DNA of 64,000 bases from contig NZ_CP038013.1 of NCBI RefSeq assembly GCF_004379335.1, positions 248,001-312,000 of the forward strand, read 5' to 3'. The position numbers were made by a program, and so were the translations under genes. Each line of letters opens with the position of its first letter. Position 1 is the first letter of the stretch. Source of the stretch: Spiroplasma gladiatoris. Lineage in GTDB: Bacteria > Bacillota_I > Bacilli_A > Mycoplasmatales > Mycoplasmataceae. The notes under the pieces are model-generated. The model ran no database searches. It had not been told where the DNA came from and was given only the letters and a program-made list of their open reading frames with translations. This document shows positions 1 to 13,484 of this stretch, one piece after another.

Positions 1-1
1 G

Positions 2-856
2 ATGACAACAATTTTGTTAGTTCCTTTTTTAACTATTACTTATACAAGTACAGGTTTTAAATTAGGATATCAAACTAGCCAAATTTCTAAGTTAACTATT
101 ACATTAATTGCCATTTCAACTATTTATTTTTTATTAAATACAATAGCAAATGCATTTGAAAGAAAAGCGGGAAAAATAATTGCAGTTATTGCAGCAATTA
201 TCGGATTTGGATTAATTACATTGTTATCAATTTATAGTTTTACAGCAATTGATACTTCTGGTTTAGCAAGACAAGAGGTAAAAATATTTTTATCAATTCC
301 TTGTATTACCTTAATAGCAATTGATACAGGATTAAATATTTTTTATTCATCAGTTGATTTACAACAAACAACAACAGTTGTCCAACAAGTAGTTAGTGCT
401 GAAATTAATAAAGACTTAGGACAACAACAAATGATGAACTTAAGTGGTGTAGAAATTCAAGACTCTACAGCTTTAAAAGCAAGAATTCAACAAATGCAAG
501 GTGGTCTTAGCAAAAGTTATGATGAAGCAATTGAAGAAATTGAAAAAACTGGTGCTTTAAATGGAATTAATATTGGTTCAATTTTAAAAGATGATGATGA
601 ACCAGTTAAAATAACACCAATTACAGTTGAAGAAGTAAAACATAATTCTAAAAGCTTAAATGAGGAAAATAATAATAAAAAAATAAATGACCAAGAAGAA
701 TACAATCCATTTATAGATGATCCACTTGCAAAACTTTATGATAGTGATTATGAAAGTTTAAAATCAACATCATTATCAAGAAGTGAATCATCTGTTGCAG
801 GAGGATTTAAATTTTTATCTAAAAAAGCACAAAGAGATGAAGAAAACTCTCATTAA
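2..856 (+). CDS. Membrane protein with acidic cytoplasmic tail, probably 5'-truncated by the window
   Basis: The reading frame is open to the left edge of the window, so the ATG at position 2 may be internal. The visible 284 residues begin with several hydrophobic segments (roughly residues 1-15, 30-52, 60-82 and 95-112), followed by a hydrophilic C-terminal half rich in Gln, Glu, Asp and Asn that looks cytoplasmic. No catalytic motif was recognised. It ends in TAA just before a strong intrinsic terminator, so it closes its transcription unit. I do not recognise a family. Confidence 0.7.
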   Translation: MTTILLVPFLTITYTSTGFKLGYQTSQISKLTITLIAISTIYFLLNTIANAFERKAGKIIAVIAAIIGFGLITLLSIYSFTAIDTSGLARQEVKIFLSIPCITLIAIDTGLNIFYSSVDLQQTTTVVQQVVSAEINKDLGQQQMMNLSGVEIQDSTALKARIQQMQGGLSKSYDEAIEEIEKTGALNGINIGSILKDDDEPVKITPITVEEVKHNSKSLNEENNNKKINDQEEYNPFIDDPLAKLYDSDYESLKSTSLSRSESSVAGGFKFLSKKAQRDEENSH

Positions 857-860
857 TTAA

Positions 861-920
861 AAAAACATCAAATAAAATTTCTACATATCTTTATTGAGAA
901 ATTATATTTGATGTTTTTTT
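861..920 (+). terminator. Intrinsic terminator
   Basis: The arms at 861-874 and 905-918 are exact reverse complements (14 bp), followed by a T run. It lies directly after the first gene. Confidence 0.85.
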
Positions 921-993
921 TATATTATGCAATTTAAATAACCAATATTTTAATCTATAAAATGTTAAAATCATAAAGTTAGGAGGATTCGTA

Positions 994-2022
994 ATGGCTA
1001 TTGTAAAAAAACAAAAAAAAGCAGAAGTTTTTGTTTCTAATAAAAATAATCCTAAAACTAAATTTTCAGATAAATTTAAAAATTTTAAACAGGATTTAAA
1101 AATAAAAACAAAAGAACAATTGAGTGCAGCTTCAATTGGTGGAAAAATCTTATATACATTAGTAATAATTTTAAGAATTTTAGTTATATTGTTTTGATTT
1201 ATAGCGCCAATCCTTATTACATTAGCTTTCGTTTATGATCCTGGATTTAGAAGTTTAGTATGATACATTTGTGCAAAAATTAAAAATGTAGATACAGTTA
1301 ATGGAATGCAAGTACCTTCAATGGATATAGCATTTGTAAATAAAGTAATAAATATTGCTGCTCCCATTATTTGTTTTGTTTCTTTTATAATTTTTTTACC
1401 AGCTGTTGTATGACCTTTTTATAGTAAAACCCAATGAAGAAAAAGAGTTTTTTATGCTACTAACTTGTTTTTTTGACCAATATTATTTTTAGTTGTTGAT
1501 TATTCAATATATTTTTTAAAAAGCTCATTTCCAAAAGGGCCAGAAATTGATATTAATGGACCATATTATCCATTAAGAATCGCTTATGAAGTTTTAAACG
1601 CAAATTATACACCATTTAGCGGATGAAACATTGCTTATCAAGTTGTCTGATTTTTTCTAATTTTTTTAGCAGTTTTTGTTTCAGTAGAAGCATCTTTGAT
1701 TAGAAAACTAAGATTAGACTATGAAGATTTATATAGTGAAACTAAAGACAGTAGATCACTTGTTAATCAAGTGTTTGAAGGTAGACTTGAATTTGGAGAA
1801 ATTAAAGCAGAAAATTTAAATAAAGAAATTAAGCAACTTAGAGGTAATTTAACACTTGAAGAAAGACAAAGAAGATTAGATAGATTAGATAGATTAAAAC
1901 AAGAAAAAGATAAGTTGAAACAAGAAAAATCTAAAAGGAAATCAAAAAATAAAAAAAGTACTAAAAAAATAGATAGTAAAGCAAAAAAAACTAATAAACC
2001 AAAAGATAAAAAAGATATGTAA
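994..2022 (+). CDS. Polytopic membrane protein with a long basic C-terminal tail
   Basis: The product has 342 residues and uses TGA for several Trp. A strong AGGAGG Shine-Dalgarno lies about 7 bases before the ATG. After a basic N-terminus there are about four to five hydrophobic segments (around residues 50-85, 120-150, 155-175 and 210-232). A charged, helix-prone tail from about residue 240 ends in Lys-rich repeats. Such tails often bind nucleic acid or partner proteins, but nothing identifies the function. The next gene (YgjP-like peptidase) begins 12 bases downstream, so the two are probably co-transcribed. Confidence 0.75.
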
Positions 2023-2034
2023 GGATAATTTACA

Positions 2035-2703
2035 ATGTTAAAAATAAAAAAATCATTAAGTTATAAATCTCAAATTATTGAGTATGATTTAACATTAAGA
2101 GATCAAAAATATATCAGATTAAAAGTAGTAGATAATAATTTGTCAGTTTCTGCACCTTTAAATATAGAGGACTGAGAAATTGAAAACTTTATTTATAAAA
2201 ATATAGCAAAAATTTTAAAAATAATTGAATTTAAGGAAAAAAACAAAAAAATTAAAATTGCAAACCCTGGGTTCATAAAAATATTTGATCAAAAAAAAGA
2301 AGCATTTTTTAGAGTAGAGCCAAACGAAAAACAAAGCAATACCTATAAACTTTATGATAATGTTGAATTAACTTTAAAGCATTTATATAAAAAATTATCA
2401 ATTGAATATTATGATATATTTGAAAATAAAGTTAATTTATGAAAAGACAAAATGCAACTTGACTTCAAAAATCTAACTGTTAAAGAAATGAAAGGAAAAT
2501 GAGGAGTTTGTTATCCTGAAAAATCAAAAATAGTTTTAAATATTAGACTAATTCATTATCCAGTTGAAGCTTTAGAATATGTTATAGTTCATGAATTAAC
2601 TCACTTAGTTCATAAAAATCACTCTAAAAACTTTTGATATCATGTTCAAAAATACCTACCAAATTATAAAGAACATAGTAATTTGCTAAAAGTAGTATTT
2701 TAA
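2035..2703 (+). CDS. YgjP-like (SprT/M48-type) zinc metallopeptidase
   Basis: The product has 222 residues. The C-terminal third carries the zinc-binding motif HELTHLVHKNHS (HExxH plus a third His), preceded by WGVCYPEKSKIVLN. The latter matches the W-G-x-C ... I-x-x-N layout of the YgjP/DUF45 family of metal-dependent hydrolases. Members are small cytosolic predicted metallopeptidases; the substrate is not known. It lies between a membrane protein and a J-domain protein, probably in the same transcript. An AGGATAA Shine-Dalgarno overlaps the end of the preceding gene. Confidence 0.85.
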
Positions 2704-2743
2704 TTATTATAAAGTATAATAATTTTTATAAGGAGTTATATTT

Positions 2744-3718
2744 ATGGGTTGAAAAAAAGAATTTAAAAAATTTCAAAAAGAATTCAATAAAAAAAACTCT
2801 TTTTATAATAATTCAATAGAAGAATCAAGTTTTATTGATTGAGTTAGAGCATCACAAGACGTTTATTATTGAACTGTTGAAAATCTATTAGTAATGATAG
2901 AAAATTTTAATAATAAGATAAAAGATAATCTAAAAAATATCATTTGACCCGACAAATATAGCGAAAATTATTTTTGAGATTTTACAAATTTTGGATTTAG
3001 CGAGGAGTTTAGTTCATATCCTTGTACAAGTTATTTTAAAAGCACTTATGAATATTTATTTAAAAAAATAGGTAGTTATGGGGCTACTTTGGTAATTAGT
3101 GCATGTACTAAATATTGTTACTATACTACAATTCGCTTTTGAAAAGTATTTAACTCTACTTTTTCGAATAAAAATATTAACGATAAAAATATTGCAAGAA
3201 TTTTTGATGTTATGCAAAGAACTTCTTTAGATGCAATTGAAGGTATTATTGAAAAAGCAATTTTATTAACCGAGGGAATTGATATTGTTCCATATAAACA
3301 CCATTTGTTAGTTGAAGAAATTATTGATATTGGAGATGATTTCACTTATCACTGAAGCAAAATGTTAGATCAAGTTGTAGATTTAACTCTTGAAGCTTAT
3401 ATGTTTCAAAAGGATATGAATCAAGAAAGCAGCTCGTTTTCTCAAGAGTTTTTTAAAAATCAACAAGAAAGTGATTTTGATGACTTTTTTGAAAAAACAA
3501 AAACAATGGTATTTAATGATGAAGTGAATGACGCTTTTAATTATTTTGGAATCTCAAAACTTGATTCACCTCAAGAGTTTAAAAAAATTTATCGCAAATT
3601 AGCTAAACAATTTCATCCAGATGTAAATCCAGATCCTTACGCAGCACAAGAAATGAAAAAAATTAATATGTTTAAAACAATTGTAGAACAGTATTATGAA
3701 AAATATGAAATAGTTTAG
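2744..3718 (+). CDS. J-domain protein with C-terminal HPD motif
   Basis: The product has 324 residues; six or more in-frame TGA codons are read as Trp. The last ~70 residues form a J-domain: YFGISKLDSPQEFKKIYRKLAKQFHPDVNPDP contributes helix II and the HPD loop (given here as YFGISK ... KLAKQFHPDVNP). J-domains stimulate Hsp70 (DnaK) ATPase. The preceding ~240 residues match no domain I recognise and lack the Gly/Phe and zinc-finger regions of DnaJ, so this is a specialised J-protein. An AGGAG Shine-Dalgarno is present. The next gene starts 13 bases downstream. Confidence 0.8.
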
Positions 3719-3731
3719 GAGAAATATTATT

Positions 3732-4427
3732 ATGGATAAAAATATTTGACAAAATTTATTAAATTCTTCTAATGAACTGGTTAAAAATTTTGATAAAGAA
3801 AATTTAGTTAATATTGTAAAAGATTTTAGTGAAAGTTTAGTTGCTTTTAGTGAAATATACTCAAAAAATCGTGAAGAGTTTTACAAGTTTATTAACAAAA
3901 GATATAAAAAATTTTTAGTTCAAGCTATAAACATAATTTCTTCAGCTGATAGTGTTGCTGTAATTATGCAATTAAACGAAGGTGTAAATGATTATTTAAT
4001 TTTATTAAATCTTTTTAGACAATTACTAGTAACATTAGATTCTTTAGCAAGTGAATATTGACTACAACTTATTAATAGTACAAAAACTAATGAACAAGAC
4101 TTTGCTAAATTTATTATTGAAAAAGCAAACAGTTTAGGATTTGAAAAAACAACTAGTAATTTGAAAGATATTAAAAAAGGAGCAAACAAATATAAATTTA
4201 TATTAGATAATTATTATGAAGAAATATTAAATAAAGAATTGTGAAAAGATTTAAAAGAATTAGAAAAAACTATTTTTGTAAAGCCAGATGGTGATTTTGA
4301 GTATTTTAAAAATCTATTAGCAGTTAAAGATGATTTAGCAGAAGATATGATAATAAATCTTTGAGCTGTTTTAGCAATTGCTATAAGTTACTTAGATTAT
4401 TTGAATGAGCTTTTGAAAGGAAAATAA
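3732..4427 (+). CDS. Uncharacterised helical cytosolic protein
   Basis: The product has 231 residues, is mainly alpha-helical by composition and has no signal peptide or clear transmembrane segment. A TAGGAGAAA Shine-Dalgarno precedes the ATG. It sits between the J-domain gene and another uncharacterised gene with very short spacing (13 and 3 bases), so these are probably translated from one mRNA. No motif was recognised. Its constant company with a J-domain protein makes a co-chaperone partner or client possible, but that is inference only. Confidence 0.7.
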
Positions 4428-4430
4428 ATT

Positions 4431-5243
4431 ATGAAACATAAAGGGTGAGAATATTATAGTCACATACCAAGAGATATAATTTCTAATGAGGTTTATATGC
4501 TTCTTTCTCTTTTTGGTTCTGAAAATAAGTATTTAAAATTACTTGAAAAAAGATGATTCGAAAAAAAAGACACAACAGATTTTAGAGAGTATATGGAAAT
4601 TGCTTTTGAACAAACTGAGGTTAGTGAAAAAAAAGAAGTAGATCGTGATAGTTTAAGTTGTTTACTTAGGTTGATGGCAATTTGCGATACTTTTTCAGAT
4701 TATGAATACATTTACGATATGTCAAAAAAAATTTATGATGATCCTAAAATTCAAGATAAAGATTTAAGATTATATGATTATTCTTTTATAGAATTGGTGG
4801 TCACAATTTATGATGCTCTTGTCAATGAATTTAATGACTTAACTGTTATTGCAAAATACAAACCAATCACAAAAGAAATTATTGATGAGGTTGTTAAATT
4901 ATCTAGTTTTATAAATGATTCAAAAAAAGTTATTCAAAAAACTTATTTAATAAATGACTTAATTAGCGATCTACTAGATTTACTAGAAGATGATAGTGAA
5001 AATAAGTATGAATTTGAACATTCTGAAGAAGTAATTTTATATAATTTTGCAATCTATTATTCAACAAAATTTTACTTTGCATTGTTGTTAAGAGAAAAAA
5101 TCATTGCTGAAGAAGAAAAAATTACTAGAACTATTATCGAAGAAAACAAACCATTAATTGAAGAAGATGGGATGAGAATGTCAGAAACTGTTATGTTAAA
5201 CGAAGAAGCAAAAGAAATATTTTATAAAACTTTAAAAAATTAA
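4431..5243 (+). CDS. Uncharacterised acidic helical protein
   Basis: The product has 270 residues and starts 3 bases after the upstream stop. The early part contains in-frame TGA (Trp) codons, which hide the true start at 4431. The composition is acidic and helical, with no membrane segment. The next gene starts 2 bases after its stop, showing tight translational coupling. No family was recognised. Confidence 0.7.
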
Positions 5244-5245
5244 TA

Positions 5246-5701
5246 ATGGAAGCAATACATCAAAAATTTCCTTTTTGTTGTAAAAAGGATAGCATATTTT
5301 TTTCTACTTTATTAGAAAATTATATCGCCTTAAGAGACAAATACAGTGGAATTGACATATTAAATAATGATTATAACTTGTACAAAAATTTATCAAATTG
5401 CAATCTTGAAGTTCTATATAAAAAAGTTATTACTATTACATCAACTCTTGAAAATGTTATAGTTAAACAATTAGAAAAAAAACTTTGAGATATAGCAAGT
5501 TTACTTTTTATTTATTATATAAAATTAATGTTTCAAAAAATTTCAGAAGATTTTAATCATGAGCAATTTATTAAATTCATTAAAGATGAAAGTATTGAAT
5601 CTCAAATTATTACAATGACAAATATAACTAATCAAGCTTGAATAATTATTAAAAAATTATTTGAAGATATTGAAACATATAATCAAACAGATTTAAATTA
5701 A
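5246..5701 (+). CDS. Uncharacterised small protein, coupled to its neighbour
   Basis: The product has 151 residues, reading through TGA (Trp) codons to TAA at 5699-5701. The N-terminus contains an FCCKK double cysteine. The rest is helical with a moderately hydrophobic stretch near residues 85-100. There is no own Shine-Dalgarno beyond the end of the upstream gene, so translation is probably coupled. The function is unknown. Confidence 0.65.
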
Positions 5702-5712
5702 AAGGAGAAAAT

Positions 5713-6075
5713 ATGAGTTTTAATGATATTTTAAGTTGAATAGCTTCAATTTCGTTGGTTAGTTCTTTAATACCTCAAATAATTAGAATTGCACAAAGAA
5801 GAAGTGCAAAAGATGTTAGTTTAATAACTATTTTATTTTTTGTTATAGGAAATGGAATTTGAGTTGTATATGCTGCTTTAATAAACTATGTGCAGTTGCT
5901 TGTTACAAATACATTGCTTTGTTCGTTTGGTTGAATTTTATTAATATTAAAAACAATAAGTAGTTATAAATATAAAAAGTATCTGAATTTTATCCATAAT
6001 AATGAACATATTTTAAATTTAAATGAAGAAGATTTAATAAATTTAATTAATAAATCAAGTAAGGAGAAAAAATAA
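5713..6075 (+). CDS. PQ-loop / SemiSWEET-like membrane protein 1
   Basis: The product has 120 residues with three predicted transmembrane helices. The first helix ends in the signature SLIPQIIRIAQRRSAKDVSL, the PQ-loop pattern of the SWEET/SemiSWEET (MtN3/saliva) family. SemiSWEETs are three-helix half-transporters that dimerise to move mono- or disaccharides. An AAGGAG Shine-Dalgarno lies 6 bases before the ATG. Its stop overlaps the ATG of a second PQ-loop gene (TAATG), so the two are probably made together. The substrate cannot be read from sequence. Confidence 0.75.
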
Positions 6076-6482
6076 TGTCAGAATCCTTACAAGTTTTTAT
6101 TAAAGTTTTAAGTTGAATAGCAACAGTTTTTAGTTGTATAAGATTAATGCCTCAATGTATTAAAATTATTAAAACAAAATCTGTAAACGATGTTTCGTTA
6201 TCAATGTATATAATATGAACAATATCAGCTATTTTATGAATTACCACTTCAGCCTTACTAATTCCTCCAAATTGACCATTAATAGTTACAAATATTATTG
6301 CTGGGTTGACATCATTGGTGATATTAATTTTAAAATTAGTATCAATATTACAAAATAAAAGAATTGTAGTTGAAAAAAACCTTAACGAAGATAAAATTAA
6401 TTTGTTAAGAAAAAAATATGTAAATATTTTGTTAAAACAACAAAAACAAGAAATAAAAAATAAGAAAGAGAAAAACATTTAA
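6075..6482 (+). CDS. PQ-loop / SemiSWEET-like membrane protein 2
   Basis: The product has 135 residues and overlaps the previous gene by one base. The first helix ends in RLMPQCIKIIKTKSVNDVSL, again the PQ-loop signature, followed by two more hydrophobic helices and a basic cytoplasmic tail (KQQKQEIKNKKEK). The tandem arrangement of two distinct three-helix units suggests a heterodimeric transporter, but homodimers are equally possible. The lipoprotein gene that follows starts at its last base. Confidence 0.75.
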
Positions 6483-6958
6483 TGAAAAAAGTTTTAAGCT
6501 TTTTAAGCGCTATTATCTTTAATGTTTCAATTTTTTCAACAATAGTTTCATGTGGAACTGGTAAAAACACTTTAATTGGAGAAGAATTAGAATATATTGA
6601 CAAAAAAAGCGACAAAGATTTGTGTGAAATTTTAGAAAACGAAATAATTGTTGATAAATCATTAAACTACGATTATGAAGATAGTAATTTTTTAGAAGAT
6701 AAAAATAAAAAAATTCCAGGAAGTTTAATAGATAAAAAGTTTTTTAATCCAATTAAAAAACTTTTTAAACAAACAACCGATTTAAAAGAATCATCTCTTG
6801 AAGGAAATGATCGTGAACAACGTTTTATTACAATTGCAGGTAAAAAAAAAGACATTGAATTTACATTAAATTTTGTTATCTACAGAGTTTTTAGTAACTC
6901 TAGCAATTATAAATTTGGAGCAGAATTTTTTAAAAAAATAAAAATACCACAAGAATAA
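6482..6958 (+). CDS. Small lipoprotein
   Basis: The product has 158 residues. An N-terminal lipoprotein signal peptide (MKK, hydrophobic core, then STIVSC with Cys at residue 24) predicts a membrane-anchored surface protein. The mature part is charged and unfamiliar. The ATG overlaps the stop of the second PQ-loop gene, so it may be a surface partner of those transporters; that link is inferred from position alone. Weak TACCA/TGGTA arms around the stop, followed by T runs, may terminate the operon. Confidence 0.75.
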   Translation: MKKVLSFLSAIIFNVSIFSTIVSCGTGKNTLIGEELEYIDKKSDKDLCEILENEIIVDKSLNYDYEDSNFLEDKNKKIPGSLIDKKFFNPIKKLFKQTTDLKESSLEGNDREQRFITIAGKKKDIEFTLNFVIYRVFSNSSNYKFGAEFFKKIKIPQE

Positions 6959-7032
6959 TTTAATTCTTTTATAAAAACCTTATAAAGTTTGGTATTATTT
7001 TTTTATGTAAAACATTTGGGAGAAAATTAAAA

Positions 7033-8856
7033 ATGAATAAAAAAATTATAAATATAGCCGTAATAGCCCACGTTGATGCTGGAAAGTCAACATTAGTGGA
7101 TGCTTTTTTAAGTCAAGCAGGAGTTTTTAGAGCTAATGAAGAAGTAAAAGAGCAAGTTATGGATAGTAACGATCAAGAAAGAGAACGTGGAATTACTATT
7201 TATTCAAAAAACTGTGCAATAGAATATAATGATTACAAAATTAATATTGTTGATACACCAGGCCATGCTGATTTTTCAAGTGAAGTTGAAAGAATTATGA
7301 AAACAGTTGATACAGTTATTTTGTTGGTTGATTCTTCAGAAGGGCCAATGCCTCAAACAAGATTTGTACTTTCAAAAGCTTTAGAACTAGGTCTAAAACC
7401 AATTCTTTTAATTAATAAAATCGATAAAAAAGATCAAAGAGCTTTAGAAGTTGTTGATGAAGTTTTAGAATTATTTATGGAATTAGATGCAAATGATGAA
7501 CAATTAGAATTTAAAACTTTATTTGGGATCGCAAGAGAAGGAATCGCTCAATATTCAATGGATAAAGAATCAAAAGACTTGTCACCATTATTTGAAACAA
7601 TAATAAAACAAGTTGGAAATTATCCACTAGAATTAGTTGAACAAGATGCACAACTACAAATTTCTTCTTTGGCATATGACTCATTTATTGGTAGATTAGG
7701 AATTGGTAGATTATTTAAAGGAACTCTAAAAGAAGGACAACAAGTATCTATTTCAAAAAATGATGGTTCAATTAATAGAGAAAAAATTTCAGGTTTATTT
7801 GTATACCAAGGATTAAAAAGAGTTTCTGTTAAAGAAGCACAAGCTGGAGATATTGTTGTAATTTCAGGGATTAAAGATTTAACAATTGGAGATACAGTTA
7901 ATAATGTTGATAAAATTGACCCATTACCTCCAATTATTATTGAAGAACCAACTATGAGTATGAACTTTTTAGTTAATACCTCACCATTTGCAGGAAAAGT
8001 TGGTAAATTTGTTACTACAAGAAACATTAAAGAAAGATTAGATAAAGAACTAGAAGTTAATGTAGGTTTAAAAGTTGAAGCTTTAACTGACTCTAGTGCT
8101 GATGGATTTAAAGTTCTTGGTAGAGGAGAATTACACCTTTCAGTTTTAATAGAATCAATGAGAAGAGAAGGTTTTGAATTAGGAATATCAAGACCAGAAG
8201 TAGTTTTTAAAGTTGGTCCAAATAAAGAAAAATTAGAACCAATTGAAAAAGTTATTGTTGATGTACCAAGTGAATATTCAGGAACTGTAATTAACAAACT
8301 TAATTTAAGAAAAGGAAAAATGTTAGACATGGATTCTGATGGAGTAAGAGATAAAGTTACTTACTCAGTTCCAACTCGTGGGCTAATTGGATTTAAATCT
8401 GAATTTACAAATGACACAAGAGGTGAAGGTGTTATGGTTAAATCGCTTGTTGGTTATGAAGAGTATCGTGGTCCAATTGAAGGTAGAAATAATGGTGTAT
8501 TAATTTCAATGGCAAGTGGTGTTTCACTTCCCTATGCTTTAAACAACTTAGAAGACCGAGGAATTTTATTTATCGGTCCCCAAGTACAAGTTTATGATGG
8601 AATGATTGTTGGACTACACTCAAAAGATAATGATTTAGAAGTTAACCCAACAAATGCAAAAAAACTTACAAATACTAGATCAAGTGGAACTGATGATGCT
8701 ATTAAATTAACACCACCAAGAAAGTTCACTTTAGAAGAAGCACTTGATTTTATTGAATGAGATGAACTTGTAGAAGTCACTCCAGATGATGTTAGATTAA
8801 GAAAAAAATGACTTTCAAGCAATGAAAGAAAACAACATAGAAATGATCCTCATTAG
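7033..8856 (+). CDS. typA: Ribosome-associated GTPase TypA/BipA
   Basis: The product has 607 residues, the normal family length. The N-terminal GTPase domain shows the P-loop AHVDAGKST, the switch I region ERGITI, DTPGHADF and NKID. These are followed by EF-G-like domains II, III and V and the C-terminal domain typical of TypA (GRGELHLSVLIESMRREGFE, TRGLIGFKSEF). TypA acts on the ribosome during assembly and stress. The ATG has a GGGAGAAA Shine-Dalgarno. TGA encodes Trp at 8758 and later, so the true stop is TAG at 8854. Confidence 0.95.
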
Positions 8857-8916
8857 GGAAAATTTCTATTTTTTTTAATATTTTTTAAAAAATATTCTAG
8901 TAAAATCCTTAAAAAA

Positions 8917-10330
<1,414 letters not shown>

Positions 10331-10340
10331 CAACTAATCA

Positions 10341-10366
10341 AAACTCTATTTATAGAGTTTTTTTTG
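10341..10366 (+). terminator. Intrinsic terminator of eno
   Basis: AAACTCTA pairs with TAGAGTTT around a TTTA loop and is followed by a run of T. Confidence 0.85.
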
Positions 10367-10391
10367 TGTATAATTTTTTAAGAGGTAAAGT

Positions 10392-11375
10392 ATGCTATTT
10401 AAAACTAAAAAAAACAATTTAATATTTTGAATAATTAGTTTTTTAATATTTTTTTCTATATTTACAATTGCTTCAATCTATGATTATGATATATCTTTAA
10501 AAAATTTTGAAAATTATAATCAAAATAATATTTTTTTAGAACTTATAATGTATGTTTTTAATATTTATGGTCATTCAATAATAAGTTTTCCAGTTTATAT
10601 CTCTATAACTCTTGCAACATTTTTAGTTTTTAAAAAAAATAAAGAAGGTTTTAAAAAATATATAAAAATAATTATTAGTATTTTTTATGGAAGTTTATTT
10701 TTATTATCTTTATTGTTTTTTAGTTTTTATAAATCAATTGAAGATTGAAATGAAACTAAATCAATTAACCAATTAATTATTCAATTAACAATATCATCAG
10801 TCGCTCTATTATTAGGGATATTAACAATAATATTTATACACTTAATTTTTTATACAAATAAAATAATTAAAACAAAAATTGATATTGAAAAAGTTGGATT
10901 TAATGCAGTGCTTTGTTTAATATTCATTTTAATAAGCATGGTTGTTGTTTACATCTTAAAAATTGGTGTAGCAAGACCAAGACCAAGAGAAATATTTAAT
11001 TTAGAAAATCCTAAGGATGCTTTTAAATATCCTTTTGAAATTAGTATTAAAAACAGAAGTGGACAAAGCTTTCCTTCAGGTCACACTCAATCAGCTTGTA
11101 GTGTTTTTGGACTATTGTTTTTTATTGATAAAAAAAATAATCTTTGTAAAAAACTCTATTATTATTTATTAGTCATTTTTTCAATATTAGCAATACTAAC
11201 TGGTGTTTCAAGAATTTTAATATTAGCTCACTTTTTAACAGATGTACTAATGGCATATTTTATTTGTTTAGTAGCATTTTTGATTACAAAGTATTGATTA
11301 CCAAAATACTTAATTAAAAAAGAAATTTCATATAAAGAAAAAATATCTCAAAAAAAAGGAAATAAAAATGGCTAA
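10392..11375 (+). CDS. PAP2-family membrane phosphatase
   Basis: The product has 327 residues with about six hydrophobic helices. The acid phosphatase (PAP2) triad of motifs is visible: KIGVARPRP, PSGHTQS and SRILILAHFLTDV. The enzyme probably dephosphorylates lipid phosphates such as phosphatidate or phosphatidylglycerophosphate at the membrane. Trp is written TGA at several places. Its 3' end overlaps the start of ruvX by 8 bases in another frame, indicating one operon. Confidence 0.88.
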
Positions 11376-11790
11376 ATATATTGGACTAGATATTGGATCA
11401 AAAACAATTGGAGTTGCTACAAGTGAAGGGTTTTTAGCAAATCCCTACAAAACAATAAGATTTGAAGAAAATAATTTTGTAGAAGCCATTAACCTTTTAA
11501 AAGAAATTTTAGATCAAGAAGGTTATGAAAAAATAATATATGGTTATCCAATTAATATGGATGGTTCTATTGGTCACCGAGTTGAAATGGTAGAATTAGT
11601 TATTAACCTTTTAAAAGAAAAATTAAACTTAAATGATGAAAAACTTGTTAAAGTTGATGAAAGACTTACAACAAGAATGGCTAAAGCAATTTTAATTGAA
11701 GCAAATATGAGTAGAAAAAAACAAAAAGTTAATAAAGATCAATTAGCAGCACGATTAATTTTAGAAACTTTTTTACAAAATAATAATTAG
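11368..11790 (+). CDS. ruvX: RuvX/YqgF-type putative Holliday junction resolvase
   Basis: The product has 140 residues, the normal size. The RNase H-fold start MAKYIGLDIGSKTIGVA carries the first catalytic Asp. DERLTTRMAKAIL and the terminal region DQLAARLILETFL (with the last Asp) are characteristic. Family members act as pre-16S rRNA nuclease or Holliday junction resolvase. It overlaps the PAP2 gene and is followed after 26 bases by hpt. Confidence 0.9.
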   Translation: MAKYIGLDIGSKTIGVATSEGFLANPYKTIRFEENNFVEAINLLKEILDQEGYEKIIYGYPINMDGSIGHRVEMVELVINLLKEKLNLNDEKLVKVDERLTTRMAKAILIEANMSRKKQKVNKDQLAARLILETFLQNNN

Positions 11791-11816
11791 TATAAAATAA
11801 TTTTATGGAGGAATTT

Positions 11817-12383
11817 ATGCAGCACCCGCTTGTAAAAGAAATATTATTATCAAAAGAAGAAATTGAAACCAGAGTTAAAGAATTAGGAAAAGAAGTTTCA
11901 GATTATTATAAAAGCCAACAGGTAAAAGATAACACAGTTATATTAGTAGGTTTATTAAAAGGTTGCGTACCTTTTATGGCAAAATTTATAGAGAACTTTG
12001 ATTATCAATGTCAAACTGAATATATGAAAGTATCATCATACGAAGGAACAACTCAATCAACAGGTAAAGTAAATGTACTATTGGACTTAGGAGTATCAAT
12101 TGAAGAAAAAACTGTTCTTTTAGTTGAAGATATTATTGATACTGGATTAACTGTTCAATATGTTAAAGAATATTTGTTAGCAAGAAAACCAAAAGATGTA
12201 AAAATCATTGCTTTAGTTGATAAACCAGAAGGCAGAAAAGTTGAAGTAAACTTAGACTGATGTGGTTTTTCAATACCAAACAAATTTGTAGTAGGTTGTG
12301 GTCTTGATTATGATGAAAGATTAAGAAATTTACCATATATTGCAGTTTGTGATACAGATAAATTAGATGATTGAAAATGATAA
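11817..12383 (+). CDS. hpt: Hypoxanthine phosphoribosyltransferase
   Basis: The product has 188 residues when started at 11817. An upstream in-frame ATG at 11805 lies inside the Shine-Dalgarno (GGAGGAA, 11807-11813), so 11817 is preferred. The PRPP-binding motif [13 protein letters not shown] and the GLLKGCVPF loop identify a purine salvage transferase (hypoxanthine/guanine + PRPP to IMP/GMP). This matters in mollicutes, which salvage purines. The C-terminal part reads through several TGA (Trp) codons. Confidence 0.93.
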
Positions 12384-12396
12384 ATATCTAAATTTT

Positions 12397-12418
12397 TAAA
12401 ACCAAATTGGTTTTTTTA
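12397..12418 (+). terminator. Intrinsic terminator of the hpt operon
   Basis: AAAACC pairs with GGTTTT around a 5-base loop, followed by a T run. Confidence 0.7.
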
Positions 12419-12449
12419 TTTTGCAAATTTTTGAATTATTTATTACTAA

Positions 12450-13460
<1,011 letters not shown>

Positions 13461-13484
13461 ATTTACAAAAAAGGAGAAAGTGTT

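Noticed and set aside
7620-8330. 236-codon open frame on the minus strand
   Set aside because: It lies fully antisense to typA, whose domains are intact; the translation is Ser/Thr/Leu-rich shadow sequence without motifs.
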